Shown here in pieces: positions 9,261-22,357 of a DNA stretch of 64,000 nt. Each line of letters opens with the position of its first letter. The first letter of the stretch is position 1. Origin of the DNA: Epiperipatus broadwayi (Eukaryota; Onychophora; Udeonychophora; Euonychophora; Peripatidae); assembly GCA_028023455.1 (NCBI GenBank), contig JAQFVV010006695.1:396626-460625 (forward strand), in the 5' to 3' direction. The notes under the pieces are model-generated. The model made no database searches. It saw only the letters and a list, made by a program, of their open reading frames with translations, and was not told the origin of the DNA. Both the position numbers and the translations under genes were made by a program.

Positions 9261-12035
9261 TCTGATACATAGTTTTTTTTTTCTCCACAACACATGATCA
9301 AATTCTTTTATCCATCTCATGAGGTCTCTTTTTAGATCTTTTATAATCTCTTGGGGTCCAATTTAAGATTTTAATTGTATATTTATTACCATCTCTAACA
9401 ATATGTTCAGGCCAGCTTCATTTCAATCATGTCAATAATACCTATTTGTTCTCTCATCCAAGTATTTTATTACTGATCCCTTCTTGTTATATACCTCTCC
9501 GTTCTTCATTGAGTGGCCTAAAGTCACTGTATTGCACTACTTTTAAGTGTCCAAGTTTGAGATCCATAAGTAAGAACCAAGAAAACACATCTACTATTTA
9601 TCTTTAGTTCTATTTTCTTATTTTCAATTATTAATTCCTGCAACATTTTCTGAAGCTCTGAAGTATGGCTTGCAAAAACAACATCATTTGTAAAATCATA
9701 ATATTCATGTATTTTTATTATCTTAGTTTTACTCTTATCAATGTTAATCACAATATTGCCATGCAATTATTGCTATTAATTTTTGATAAATATTACTCAG
9801 AGTATAACAATATTTTGAATATATCTTGGATGGTTCAAAACTTCAATCACTGCAGAATACTTATAGAATCAAATGCTTTTTCATAATCGACACAATATAA
9901 ATCCAAAAAATAATGGTGGCTTATATTCATAGGTTGTTTTGATAACTTTTCTCATTATTTGGCTGTGATCCGCTGTGCTAAAACCACTTTTCAATCCAGC
10001 TTATTTTTTTAATTGATTTGAATCCAAAATTCAATAGAGACATAATGTAATTATCTTGTAAACATTTTGTATAAAACTGACAGAAGACTGATAGGTTAGT
10101 AATTTAATATCTTTATCATCTTTGTTTAATAGAAATATTATTTTTGCATTCTTCCAATCTTGTGGTACATCTTTATCATTTAGACATTTTGTATATAGTT
10201 TTGTCAGCAATTTTTCTATTTCTTTATCTGCTTCTTTTAAAATAACAATAGTAATTTTATTATTTCCAGGAGTTTTTCCTTTGTTCATAGATTTAATTGC
10301 ATATTCCACTTTTTCATTTTAAATATATAGCAATTAAAAAATGAAATAATTGTAGAGATATTTTGTCTTCTTGTTCTTTATTTCTATACAATTCTTTATA
10401 GAACTCTTCAAAACAGTTCATGATGTCATCTTTTTTTTTTTTAGTAATAGTTTCTATCTTTTCTTTTTATTGCTCAAATAAATTTTTTTCCAATACTAAA
10501 GTGTTGTTTTATACATTTGAGACTTATTCTCTTCTATAGTTTTCCTTGCCAATTCACAGTTATATTTTCTTATATTATTAACTCTTTTTTCTACTAGTTT
10601 ACAAACTTCAGATATTCAATTCTTAATGGAACATTTTAAAAATATTTTCATATACTTCTTTCTTTCATATACTGCCTGGTTTCAAATTTTCTGGTGAATT
10701 GCTGCTTTTTGTACTGATTACCTTTTTTGTAATTATTAATTGAGTATCAGTTATCTTTGTATTAATCATTTGAACCATCTTCAAAACTGTCAATATTTTT
10801 AAATGATTAGTCAAATTCTAATTTAAATTCATTGGAGTCATTTTGAAAATTTTAGGAAAATCAACAATTAGCATTGCCTTTTTAAATCATTTTTGTCCTT
10901 CTAACTACATGTTAAAACATATCTTACATCTCATTAATTAATAATCACTTTCTGTATTGAATCTAATAAAAATATTACAATCTTGAAATATATATTTTCT
11001 GCTGGTCAAAATATAACCCAATTCTTCTATATTTTCATTTAGATATTTCACTATCAATTTCACTTTAGTGTTTTTCTCAAAGAAAGAATTATTAATATAC
11101 AATTTTACCACAAGCTTGGGTTCTTTCTCACTTCTTCCACCATAGCCAAATTTAACCACCCACACTTTTATCTTTCAATCGTTTTCCAATTCTAGCATTA
11201 AAATTTCCCATGACAATTTTAAAATGTTGTTTGGTTTGATCAAAACATTTTGTACATCTATATAAATACCCTCTATTACTTTATCATACTAAGAACTTGC
11301 TGGAGCATACACCTGAATTATCTATATGTGTTAAATCTTCCATTAAGTTTAATAATTAATCTTGCCACTCTTTCTGAAAAATCTTCAATTTCCATAATGT
11401 TGTTCTTCCATTTTTTATTTGTATGCTTCTAATTTTTATGCTTTTATTACTAAAGTATATGTCAATTTTTCAAATCAATTGTCTCTTCATTTTTTCTTCT
11501 AACTTCACAAAGTACAACTATGTCCCAATTAATATTAGCTAAGTTCTCCTCCCAATTTATATAATATTCCTTCACATGAAAGTGATCTGCAATTATAAGT
11601 AACTAATAAAAGCTCATCATCAAATTGCAGGAGATTCTCAGTATTGTTTACCTTTGGCTGTCAACTATTACCTAGGCTGATAACTTTAGTTTCCTACGAA
11701 TAAGAATTATAATTTAGTTTTGACTGATATGATTATAAATATCTAAAAAAATAAAGTCATGTACAGACACATTTATTCAACCATCAGGAAATGGAGCAGA
11801 AAATGCTGTTTTTTGGTCTTAAACTCAGAAGTAAAAAGTCAATAAATACACCAAGCTGGGTAATGCATGTTTATGAGTGGTTCATTTATCATATGAATAA
11901 TCACATACTAATAACTATAATGATAAGAACATGATGAAGTGAATAATAAAATTTGATTTGTTCCATCCCTTAAGGTCTCAAGGAAAAATGGATCTCTTTT
12001 CAGTTAACGGCAAACTTCTTTCTGCAAACAATTAT
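9261..12035 (-). pseudogene. RTE-D: older, heavily decayed RTE copy including 5' region
   Basis: The minus strand retains scattered RTE landmarks: EYYDFTNDVVFA (a degraded FADD motif) and VLTYGSQTWTLK near 9,524-9,766, KCLNDKDVPQDWKNAKIIFL at 10,031-10,309, and an endonuclease part with EELGYILTSRKYIFQDCNIF at 10,938-11,165. Stops and indels are dense, and the copy is far more diverged than A, B or C, so it is probably older. From about 11,560 to 12,035 it matches the 5' region of RTE-B (38,336-38,850), including an ACTCAGARGTAAAAA-type stretch. That gives the RTE family a 5' leader of roughly 450-500 bp. Confidence 0.7.
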
Positions 12036-14885
12036 AAATTAAACAAGTCAATTTTTTTGATTAATATTTGTTGGATTAACATTATGTACAAACAGATGTA
12101 TAATTGAAATAATATTTATGAACTGCAAATATTATATGGGTTTATATTTATATAAATTGTGAGATAAATCTGTGTATTTTAATTCCTAAATACTTTAAGA
12201 ATCATGACAGCTATTATTGACATATTGTCACTGACAGATTTCTTGGACAATTATCAAACTTTTAGAATGTTAATTTAATACGATGAAGAAAAAGTTTAAA
12301 TACCACTTCTACCTCTTTGAATTGACATTTCTTAATAGAGTTGACTATTATTTATAATCCAGGAAAAAAAATGCATACAAGTTGGACAGTGATGTCATTG
12401 GAAAATGACTTACAGCATCAAATGCTTCAGAATTATCTCACCAAAAATTCCACGACTATTTTCATTCCTAATTGACAAATGGAATCATGTGGCTGAAGTT
12501 CAATTTATAAGTGTATCCATGATTGCTTTCTAGAATAATAAATCCTGGCAAATCTAAGTAATTGTCTGTGGGACTATTTCCATAATCTAATATTAATGTT
12601 AACTGTTTTTAGAAACATTTAAACTTTATTTGACTATTTAAATACCTTCAAATTGTTAGTAATAGTGCACAGGTTAGAAAGAATATAACATATTTCAAGT
12701 ACTATTATTCTCCTCTCTTCTTCAGGTGGTATTGTATTGACCAGAAATAGTAATAGCATGAGAATCAAAGTAGAAATCTTTTCATTTATGAATGTTGAAT
12801 TTAAGATGATGCTTTAATTAAATAGAATAGCTAATTGATTAGAACATCACTTTAAATTCAATATTACGAACCTAAAGGTCCCTAGTTTGATCTAATGCTA
12901 GTTCAATTACTGGTCAGTGCAGCATTACCTGACAAAGAAAAAAAACAATAGCACTCAAAACATTGGTATACTAACCTGTGTACTATTACAAACAGTTGAT
13001 TTGGAAATTTTAAATAAGGTTTGAATTTTTCTAAAGACAGTTAACAATTAATATTAGATGATGGAAATAGTCCAATATATAATGATAATTAAAATACTAA
13101 CATCACAAATTTTTTGACAAATGATGTCAACAAAAATTCCATATGATATGAATTAACTCAAGAATAAATTAAAGGTGTAGGATCAAATAACTCTCTACCC
13201 ACAGAAAAAAACCCCAATAAAAACTACAAAAAATATTGAATGCTTCTGATGTCAATACTTCAAACATATCTATTCTGGTGATAGATCACATGCTTTATGA
13301 AATCTCTAAAAAGAATATGTATTGTAAATAAAAAAACTTTCTGAACTAAAACAAAACAGAATATAGAGTCCTATATATACATCTGAAAAAAATATTTTAA
13401 CTATAGTTTGAATCAATGATTCATCAAAAAAAAAAAAAAAATTGAAAATTATACTTTGAAACATTTCAGTTCAAACAGAAGTTGAATCTGGACAAACATA
13501 AATATGTATTTGCTTTCTTATAAAATCATCAAGGAGATAATGCTGTTGACCAGAAAATTTGCTCAAGGTCAAAAAAGCATCAATGAATCTAATGGATTAT
13601 AGTAGACAGTTCAATAGGAAATATATAATTGAAACAAAATGATTAAAAATATTGATCATCAAACATAATATTCAAGCAAATTTCTCTATAAGATATAACT
13701 ACAGCAGAGAACAATTCCAAAGATAACTCAGAAAAAGGAATACCAGTCTGATATTAATCCAAAAATTCAAAACAATGATTACCCGGTTATATTATTCATT
13801 GCTTTTTTTTCTCCATTTATATAACAGAGACAGAAACTAGAAAACTGAAAAATCTGATTAATCAAATTAGATGTAAATTTTGAAATAATACAGAGATTCC
13901 ATTGCTGGATGATGTTTATCAGAAGAATTCTACTTAATTGAAATATGAAATTAAATACTTGTTACAATAGCTAAAACAACTTTGAAAAATGATAGTGGGA
14001 TTTCTCTATCTAGCAACATGATATACATATATAAAATAAATAATAAAATAATATGAAGTATTAAAAACAACCTTCAAATAACTACTAGCAATGTAAATGA
14101 ATTTTGTAACACCATTTTCCATTTATATGAGTAATTGCATAATGCAAATCTTCTCACAATTCATCAGCATACATGCTTAATTCTATTTTTATTCTGAATT
14201 AATATTTTTTGAAACATTCTATGTTATGATTTTAAACAATATATTATTTTTATACCATTTAACTTATCAATCTTATCTTATTTGACTTGTATTACAATTC
14301 TCTAATTTCATTATATAATTTTATATCATTTCTGCTTAATTTTTTAATTTCTTCAACACAATTTCCATTTTTTCATCATATCATTGTTTTTACTAATAGA
14401 CATTAATCTGAATAACAAAGATTTTTGGGGGGAATGCTTTCACTTTAATCACAAACAATCTATCACTTACAGAATGGTAACTTTTAAAACATATTTTATT
14501 CTTTGCTGTAAAACATAATTTGCTCAGTATATTAACTTCACAGACTTTCTACTTTGTTTACAAAAACCTATAATATCTAACTTTTTCTTTATCATTTTGG
14601 ACAATAAATTTTTCATCATCTCTGCTTTATTTATAATTCTAACATTCAATGTATCTACCGTACAATACTTTTTTAATTCTAAGAGATTTAAATATGTTTG
14701 ATCCTTGGAAACAAAAGATCCATTAAGATAGTTTTATCAATTGTTTTCTTCAATATCCAAAACTACATTTTTAAGAATATTTAAAATTATAATACCATAG
14801 CTAATTGACAGTTTCATACAGTATATGTTCTTGCAAAGCATTACAAATTTACTTTAAATATGAATGAATTTTTGACAAGCACATG
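12036..14885. other. Long A+T-rich stretch without a supported gene
   Basis: About 2.8 kb with no reading frame above background. A weak resemblance to a retroelement RT around 13,480-13,600 was considered and not accepted. Confidence 0.45.
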
Positions 14886-15760
14886 AAGGTACAGCAGAAT
14901 TGGATTATATTTTGACTAATAGAAAATACATATTTCAAGATTGTAATGTTCTTAATAAATTTAACAGAGGAAATAGTAAGATGTGAAATACATGTTAATG
15001 CAAAACTAGAGAGACAAAAATTATTAAGAAAAACAATATTTACAGTTGATATTCCTAATTTTCAGAAACATTCTAATGAATTTAAATTAGAACTTATAAA
15101 TAGGTTTCAAGTATTAGTAGATTTTGAACATGATTCAGATTTGAATGAAATTAATATGAAAACAACTGATACACTTTTAAGAACTGCAACAAAAATAGCT
15201 GGTTGAAAAAGCAGCACTTGACTAATAACATTTTTACTGAGACTAGCGAATTTATGAAGGAAAAAAAAGGAAAAGTCAACATTGAGAAAAGTGTAAGACA
15301 GGGTGACTCCATATCTCTAAAACTTTTTACAGCAGTGCTGCAAGAAGTATTTTGTGGATTAAAATAGGAAGCTAAAGGAGTGAAAGTAAATGATTATTTC
15401 AGTCATTTAGATTTTTCAGATGATGTAGTTGTTTTTGCTAATAATGCTTTAGATCTACAGGAAATGTTGCAGTAGTTATCAGATGAAAGTAGGACTAAAG
15501 ATAAATGTTAAAATGATTAACGTACTTGCAGGCAGTTGCCCGGGTTGTGGGTTCGCGTCCCAGCCGATGCTATGACACTTAAAAAAAAAGATTGTTTATG
15601 ATGAGTTAGAAGAAGTTATCAGTTACAAACGCCCTGGTCAGATTATTAATACAGATGGAAACATAATGGATGAAATTAATCATAGAATTAAACTTGGTTG
15701 GAGTGCTTTTAGTAGAAATAACTTGATACTAAAAGGAAATATGCCTATGTGTTTTACCTG
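14886..15760 (+). pseudogene. RTE-C: internally deleted RTE copy, mirror partner of RTE-A
   Basis: This plus-strand RTE copy begins mid-endonuclease (GTAELDYILTNRKYIF), runs through the linker (14,946-15,206, TVDIPNFQKHSNEFKLEL), then jumps near 15,278 from the linker straight to VNIEKSVRQGDSI. The RT fingers and first catalytic Asp are therefore deleted. The catalytic pair reads LDFSDDVVVFANN. A SINE fragment interrupts it at 15,522. A further small deletion removes residues after NMPMC, and the copy ends in a CFTCSYF tail. Its C-terminal side faces E2, mirroring RTE-A and E1. Confidence 0.8.
15522..15589 (+). mobile_element. 5'-truncated tRNA-derived SINE
   Basis: The 3' half of the SINE seen at 57,872-57,979: the GTACTTGCAGGCAGTTGCCC segment, a B-box-like GGGTTCGCGTCC and a TATGACACTT-A9 tail. 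It lies within RTE-C and coincides with loss of about 40 bp of RTE sequence. Confidence 0.65.
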
Positions 15761-16500
15761 TTCTTACTTTTCCATACTTATTAAACCTATTATTTTGAAA
15801 TTTCCTTGTGAGTATATGACATTTTTAGTTATTAAAATGATTCTAAAGTTTTAAATGAAAGTTCAATTAATATTTACGCCTTGAATATTTTTACTCGTTT
15901 TTTACACTGAATAAATAACCACACACTACAATCTGTGTGATGTTTTATTGCTTGCACGCATATTAATTTTAATAAATTTATTTTTGAACTGAATAGATCT
16001 TTTAATATATTTAAATGAGAAATTTGATTTGTTTTCTCTCCAGTAATTTAAAAATATTTATTGTGTAAGAGATCTTTGAATTATTGTTTGGACATAACAA
16101 AACGCAAATTTATCTTTTTTAAATAACACGTTTGCGAAATAAAAGATCTATAAAAAGTTGCTTGAAATATTATTTTAAAGTATAACGAAGTTCAGAAACA
16201 AATACTGCCAGAACGATTTTTAGCAGTTTTGAAAGATTGAAGTAAAAAAGAGGTCGTAAAAATGACTTTTTTTAAAAAAACATTTTTACAGAAAAAAAAA
16301 AGATCGATTTTTAAAAGAAATAATTTAAAAATACATAGATTTATCAAAGAGTGTAATTCAATGTAACCGTATTAAGTCTGAACGCATATTTAAATAATTG
16401 TGGTTTATATATTAATCACACCTTCACATTACACGCTATGTATTTTTTAAGTACGTGCTTATAAAAACCCAACTAGCAAGCGAGTGTAGCATGGAAAAAC

Positions 16501-16515
16501 AGCGCCACCTAGTGG
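16501..16515 (-). promoter_or_regulatory. CTCF-core-like site in E2 (exact match, reverse)
   Basis: AGCGCCACCTAGTGG is the reverse complement of CCACTAGGTGGCGCT, a 15/15 match to the CTCF core consensus. It points leftward, convergent with 727-741. Confidence 0.45.
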
Positions 16516-16638
16516 GCTAGATTGCAGGCTACTTGCTGTTTAGCAGATGATGTAAGCTGGATCGGTTTACCTATTGCTATCAGTGGGCAGTAGTGCTGGC
16601 TACTACTTGGCATGTTTCTGTGCGTACGCATGGTGAAC

Positions 16639-16653
16639 AGCGTCATCTAGCGG
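16639..16653 (-). promoter_or_regulatory. Degraded CTCF-like site in E2
   Basis: On the minus strand this reads CCGCTAGATGACGCT, two mismatches from the core consensus, one of them in the central GGC. It corresponds to the 586-600 site of E1. Confidence 0.25.
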
Positions 16654-16762
16654 CCGGAATTTGCGTCATCTGCTTTTGGGCCCCTAATCTGAATATTTCT
16701 GTGGTGGCCACGGAAAACAGCGCCTCTTGTGGCCGCATTACAAGGGGAACACAAGAACCCTT

Positions 16763-17230
16763 TTTCCCAATACCATAATTTACAAAATTGTTTTCCTTCC
16801 TTACCTTTTAACTACATCAGCAGTTCAATGACCCAATAGCAATATACATGCATTTTCTCTCTCATGTTGAATAATTTCCTCTTATATTTTTCCTCAATTT
16901 CAATATCATCATGACTAATAGTCAGCATATAAACTTGTACGATTATCAAATCCCTGGGACTTGCAGTTATTCTCATCATCATCAGCCTATCATCAATACA
17001 GTCTATTTTTGCCACACTTCCAAATTTTCTTTCCAACAGCAATGCCAATTCCATTAACTAGTCTATTACCACCTGAATAAAATAATTTAATATTGCCACT
17101 ATTTATCTCCATAATTTTTCATCTTACTTTGCTTAATCCAAAACATTCATATTATTTATACTCATTTCTCTTTTCAAATTTTTCAATTTTCCAGTTTTTC
17201 TCAACGATCTAACATTCCAATTCTTAATAT
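16763..17230 (-). pseudogene. BovB/RTE-type LINE endonuclease, N-terminal half (split gene, part 1)
   Basis: The minus strand reads IKNWNVRSLRKTGKLKNLKR (family GTWNVRSL...), then VNGIGIAVGKK, ISPRDLIIVQVY-like residues at 16,812-17,054 and a degraded GDxNA region, ending at NYGIGK. This is the first half of the endonuclease domain whose second half is at 1-510. Stops and frameshifts are frequent. TTTCCCAATA at 16,763-16,772 is the right copy of the target duplication. Confidence 0.7.
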
Positions 17231-18817
17231 ATCTCCTCTCAAGGAATGAACTTTGAGGATTTTTCAGGTTTACAATCTGAGTAGCCTCATATTTACTTCT
17301 GCTAGACAAGATATCAAAGCCTTGCTAAGCTAAGGTCTAGGAATACAATTATTGCAGTTAGTTGCAAGTTGATGACTGATAGCTTGATTCATGATATCTG
17401 GACTCTCTACTAACTTATATAAATGAAGGTAATAAGGTAAAATTAAAATAATAAAATATAGAAAAAATGAATGAAAAAGATACAGAAAAGACTATCTTGA
17501 AATCAGTACATAGTCTTTGACAAACCAGTATCTGTCTTAAAGGGCAGCAGGTGATCTAAGTTAGGAACTATTCTTTGATTATTTTTGGTAATTTTTGTAC
17601 ATGAAATCATTCTACTATCCATGTCTGTAGATTGTACTAGAAGTCTGAATTCAAAAGTTTTATTATAATATATATATATATATAATGATTTTGTAAATAA
17701 TGATAGAAAGTAAACAATTATCGAAATTAGTTGGTAGCAGCAAACAAATGGGATTTATAAAAAATAATAATAATGATGAGAAAATTTATTATGAATTAAA
17801 AAAAAAAAGTTCCAATTCTTTTTTTTAGTATTTTGAATTTAAATTAAAAAATTATTGGATAATTTGAACTACTGATTGATTGTTTTTTTTTTTTTTTACT
17901 TTGAATTAAACAAGTTTTATTATAAATGATATATATATATATGCAGAGAGAGAGAAAAAAAATTGCTTTGTTTAAAGCATGTGCACACTTATGCTTTGAT
18001 TATTTGTGTTTAGAATTATGTTGCAAAAATTTTAAAATAATATTTTATTGACATTTGCTTTTTTTAATGTCATTATAGATTTTATAAATGCGATTTTTTA
18101 AGCTGGAAAAATGAAATGGATCCACAAGGGAGTATTAAAGAAAATTCTATAAAGGTATTTATTTAAATAATAGTAATTAAAAGTTTTTTTTTAATTTTTA
18201 AACTATGATGTATGTGTTTTGTGATTCATCTTTTGAGTTATGACATTTCACTTAGTTTTTTAATTCATCCTTTAAACAACCATTTAAATGTAAGTGTATA
18301 TATATTAAAATTTATGATACAATGGAACTGTACCAAGTTCAACTATAGTATGGTATATATATATTTATTGAGTTTTTGCTTTATATAAAAAAAAAGCAAT
18401 ATATTTATTGATGAAGAATTAAATATATTTTCATACTACTAAAGTATTAAAAAAGAAAAACTCAGATATGATCTTGTGTCTGAAATGATTTGTCAATATC
18501 TCACCAGTATTAATATGAGATTACTATTCATTATATTATTGTAATTTAGACTATTAACACTTTATAGAACTAAAGTCTCTCTACACTTGAGATGAAATGA
18601 AATATTTTATCATTTATATATAAATTTATTTCAAATAAACTAACCAAAATTGAGCAGTTGTAATGTTTTTTTTACTTATCAACACAATTTATAAATTAAT
18701 ATTTTAAAATAAATATTAATTAAGTAGTTTTGACAATATAATCCCATATTTATTTATAGCTTAATATTGATATACTGAGGAAAACAATAATTGTGAGTAT
18801 TCATATAATGCTCTAAT
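17231..18817. other. Non-coding A+T-rich gap with (TA)n runs
   Basis: No gene or element was recognised. Short (TA)n tracts occur near 17,669 and 17,930. Confidence 0.5.
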
Positions 18818-19857
18818 ATGGGTCAGCAACCTAGGGCTTGCACGCCAAGTATGATAGAACGATATCATTGGCATTCTGATTGAATTGAAATAACAAAAAA
18901 TTATATTTTAATTACAGCACAAGCATTTTTGTCATCATCTACATTTTCCATATGCTATTCACATGTAAATGGAAATTATGATTCAGTTTAATTTACTAAT
19001 TATTTTGTATAATAAACATACATTCGATCTTTGCTATTTTCACTAAAGATAAGAGCTAAGTTGAATGGAAATATTTTTTTCCCTGGGAGGATTAATTTTG
19101 CCTGGATTTGTTTTTCACGGTCAATTGACTTTTGATAATTTTGTATGCAACTGCAAGCTTAGAGTAAAGTTTTATTCAGACAATATTATATCGATTTATT
19201 CATTTGAAAAACATCTTTTTTGCTTCGGTGTGTTTACTTGCGGGAAAAAAGTTTATAATTAATGATAGTCATGTTAATGCATGAACGAAGTCTGCAAATA
19301 CATGAGACTTGTTAATATCGTTGGGATCTCAAAGAAGTTTTTTTTTTTAATGTCTATTGTGTAATAAAACAAATTTTTCATAGAGAAAAATTGCAAACGT
19401 TCATAGTTTTAATGAAAAGAAGGATATATGAAAAACTTCCACTTTCGAATTGAATTTTTATGTCGCAAAAATGAATTTCTTTGTTAGAAAAATACTTGTT
19501 TTATTTTGTTAGAATTCATTAATCAGCTCTTAAATTAAACCATGGAAAACTAAATGTGTTTTGTCTATTCTGGCAATTTTATAAACAATACACATTTTTT
19601 AAAGTGCCAATGAGATGAATTTTCTCCATGCCAGAGATACTTTTCACATAAGATTCTATGTATTTTAAAATATTGAATGACCAATAATAAATATCTGGTT
19701 ATAATGGGTTTCAAAAGTATATAACATAATTTGAAACAAAAAATTTGTTACTATATATAATAAGATTGATAGAATCATTTCGGCATGCAGAATAACATTG
19801 TAACAGGTTCAGCATGAGTGTTCAGCACGGGACTACTAAAAGGTATCAGACTCCTGC
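18818..19857. mobile_element. Possible eroded hAT-type element
   Basis: The left end reads GGGTCAGCAACCTAGGGCTTG followed by GCACGCCA, resembling the common hAT terminus CAGGGGTCGGCAACCT. About 1 kb downstream the inverse of CAGGAGTCTGATACCTTTT appears, a degraded version of the same end. There is no target duplication and no clear transposase. Confidence 0.35.
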
Positions 19858-22357
19858 TGTAAGGTTTTTAGAATTAAACAAATTTAAAAGTTTCTCATGT
19901 TTTTTCATTGGTTTAACAAAATATATTGTAACAGTAGCTGGGTTTGAATACAGGTGCTAAAGTAAGTAAAAGGTAATAATAATTATAAAGAATGTTAATT
20001 GCGAGTGGTGTTACGAATTAAATAGATAGATTCGGGAAAATTTATAAATAGTCATTCAAACCCTGTTACAAAAGAGTATGAATGGAATACATTAATCAGT
20101 TAATGGCATGAATGTGTACATATATATATATATATTTGTTGTACGTGTTATTGTGATGTGTGTAGAATTACTAACAGATTTATATGTGAGGATGTAGAAA
20201 AGCAATTATGTGCGGAGTTGTGTTATTTTTTTATTATTTGTGTTTTATATATATATATATTGTTTATTAATGTCATAAGCTATAGATTTAAACAATGTCA
20301 GTAGTAGCACATGTTTTTTAATGAAAACCCATTAAGCATATAAGGATGGATAGTAATAAAAAGAATTGAAAGTTGCGCTGAGGGCGATTTCAAAACGTTA
20401 ATGATTCTGTCCACCGGAATTCTTAGAACTGGTCAAGTTAGTATTTTAGAACAATGGAAGCTAAATGCATTCTTGAGATCTGGCCATCGGCGTACGAATA
20501 GATAAAAAAGAAAAAGTGAGGATAAAGAGTGTTAAAGAAAAGAACTATTTTTTTTTTCTCAGTGATTTAGTCGATGATTAAAATTAAAAAAAAATAGATA
20601 CAGGTGAAAAAGAAGTGGAAAAAAAAATGTATTAACGTGATTATTATTTAATGAAAATTTATTCGTAATGTACTCCATTGAAATGCAGGAGTAATTATAA
20701 TCGTGTTGAGTTCATTAGGCCGGTTCGGTGGACAACTATTGTGGGACTCACCTGAACTTTATTTATGGAGATTTGCTGTTTATTTAATCAAGTGTAATGG
20801 CCATGAACTACAAACAGCTAGGACCTCTCACAAGCAAGTTAAAAATCATCTACTTAACCTCTAGGATGGATTATTTTGCGTAGAATATTTCGGAGCCTGT
20901 CATCATCGTTCAGATCAACGACTCTCGCTAAAACCAGCATTCCTTTAAGACTGTAAGCTTACAGATCGTTAGTCTTGACCATGTAACATTCGCTCTTAAC
21001 AGAGGTAATCTTGATCTTTTCTCGATATATATTCAATGAACATTTAGTAATAGATTAAGAAACATGTGTTATTCCAATTTAAAGAAAGTAATAAATAATT
21101 TTTTAAATCATTTAATAAACAATTCTGACATGTAATTGCACTCTTTCGTTAATATGTATATGAATCTTATATATATTTGTATCAGAATAAATGAGTTGTG
21201 TGCTTAAAATATTGAGATATGTATATGTGTGTTAATAAATTTTAGAATTTGATTATAACTTGTGTATTATTTGCATTCTGGGATTCTGATAACTTCTGGG
21301 CTATTGTAATAGGATTTGTAGGCAGATAGAAATTATAACGAGATATATATGTGATGTCTCTTCATAAGATCACCTTACCTTTGTTCTCTCGTTAGACATT
21401 GTTCCCCAGACCTTGAGATTGAGCTAGTCTGGATAAGATACCCAAAGAGTGTCCACTGAACCCTTTTTTTTATGTTTTCGAGAGGTATAAGTCATTAATG
21501 GATAAGATTGGTGCTTGAGATGGGATTTAGCCCATGCTCATAAATATACCTATTCGAAGCTTAGGGAAATAATTTGTACGTGCTCAATTCTTAGAATAAG
21601 ATTACGGGTAGACGGTTAAAATATTTATCCATCTTCTGCCATTGTTTGAAAAGAAAGATTCAGGAACTGCTAATGTTGTCAACAATATGTATAACTACAT
21701 GAAGCTCAATGATAAATATGATGAGCTTTTCAAAAGATTTATGTTACTAGTAAATCATTAGTGAGATAAAGAAAGGTTTTCAATTGCTAGTAGTTAGAAC
21801 TGAATAAAGAATGTACATTTTGTTAATATATTATTTTGAAGAAATTGAGTAATACTGATAAGGTTACAGTTAATTTATGACAGTATTGCTATTATATATA
21901 TATAGAATAATTTTTGTATTCCATAATATGAAAAAGCACATAAATGATTTTTTTAATTTAATAATAGATCTCTAATGTTTTAAAAGACTTTTGCATGGCA
22001 CAAATTTTTATATTTTATGTTTTTCAAAAACATGAACATATTTTTAATGATTTAGATTTTTGTATCAAAAACCACTGGTAATCAAATGCTTACTTAGTTC
22101 ATATTGTGGTTTCTATAAGCTAGTTTATGCTACTTCATTTTATTTTATTATGAATACTACATTGAGAACATTGCTAAATTTTTATGAATTATGGCAGGTA
22201 TTATTTCTTATGGCACCAGACAGAATATATAAATATATCATGAAGTATATTTGGGAAAATTACTTAATACCAGTAACCTGGAGAGCATGCTAGCTTACAA
22301 TCAGACTTATTTGATATTTCTTCATAATGGGCAAATGAGACATTCAATTTATTTATA
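19858..22357. other. Unclassified 2.5-kb region, locally richer in G+C
   Basis: From about 20,340 to 21,500 base composition and complexity rise (for example a GGCCGGTTCGGTGGACAAC stretch near 20,718), as in retroelement LTR/leader DNA. A TGTAACAG start at about 19,928 resembles the LTR start at 30,241. I could not find a second copy, coding sequence or boundaries, so no element is called. The rest is A+T-rich. Confidence 0.3.

Larger units (their letters stand above)
511..16755. mobile_element. About 16.2-kb composite element with long inverted terminal repeats (E...E')
   Basis: Three observations define this unit. The ends are inverted copies of an 830-860 bp repeat (E1, E2). They are flanked by a 10-bp near-identical direct repeat. 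The flanks are complementary halves of one LINE endonuclease. Just inside each E is an RTE copy in mirror-image orientation, so the inverted symmetry runs further inward. No transposase, integrase, type B polymerase or ATPase that could belong to the element was found; all coding remains inside are RTE or hAT pseudogenes. A 9-10 bp duplication with long TIRs resembles MULE/MuDR-like elements, but without a transposase the class is open. About 7 extra bases lie between E2 and the right duplication, so the exact right end is uncertain. Confidence 0.65.
15895..16755 (-). repeat. Inverted terminal repeat E2
   Basis: Reverse complement of E1 over nearly its whole length. It keeps the complete poly(A)-signal module (AATAAA, then a GT-rich tract) at its inner end, reading inward on the minus strand. 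At the outer end it shows CTTGTGTTCCCCTTGTAATG, matching the E1 start at 511. Divergence from E1 is modest (scattered substitutions and small indels), so the two arms are either fairly young or have been homogenised. Confidence 0.75.

Noticed and set aside
13480-13620. Possible gypsy-type RT fragment (KLNLDKHKYVFA-like on the plus strand)
   Set aside because: Only one motif-like stretch. The following residues do not hold the GH.IS..GI pattern and stops are dense.
511-16755. Polinton/Maverick element (similar size and long TIRs)
   Set aside because: No type B polymerase, integrase, ATPase, protease or capsid-like frame is present, and Polintons duplicate 6 bp.
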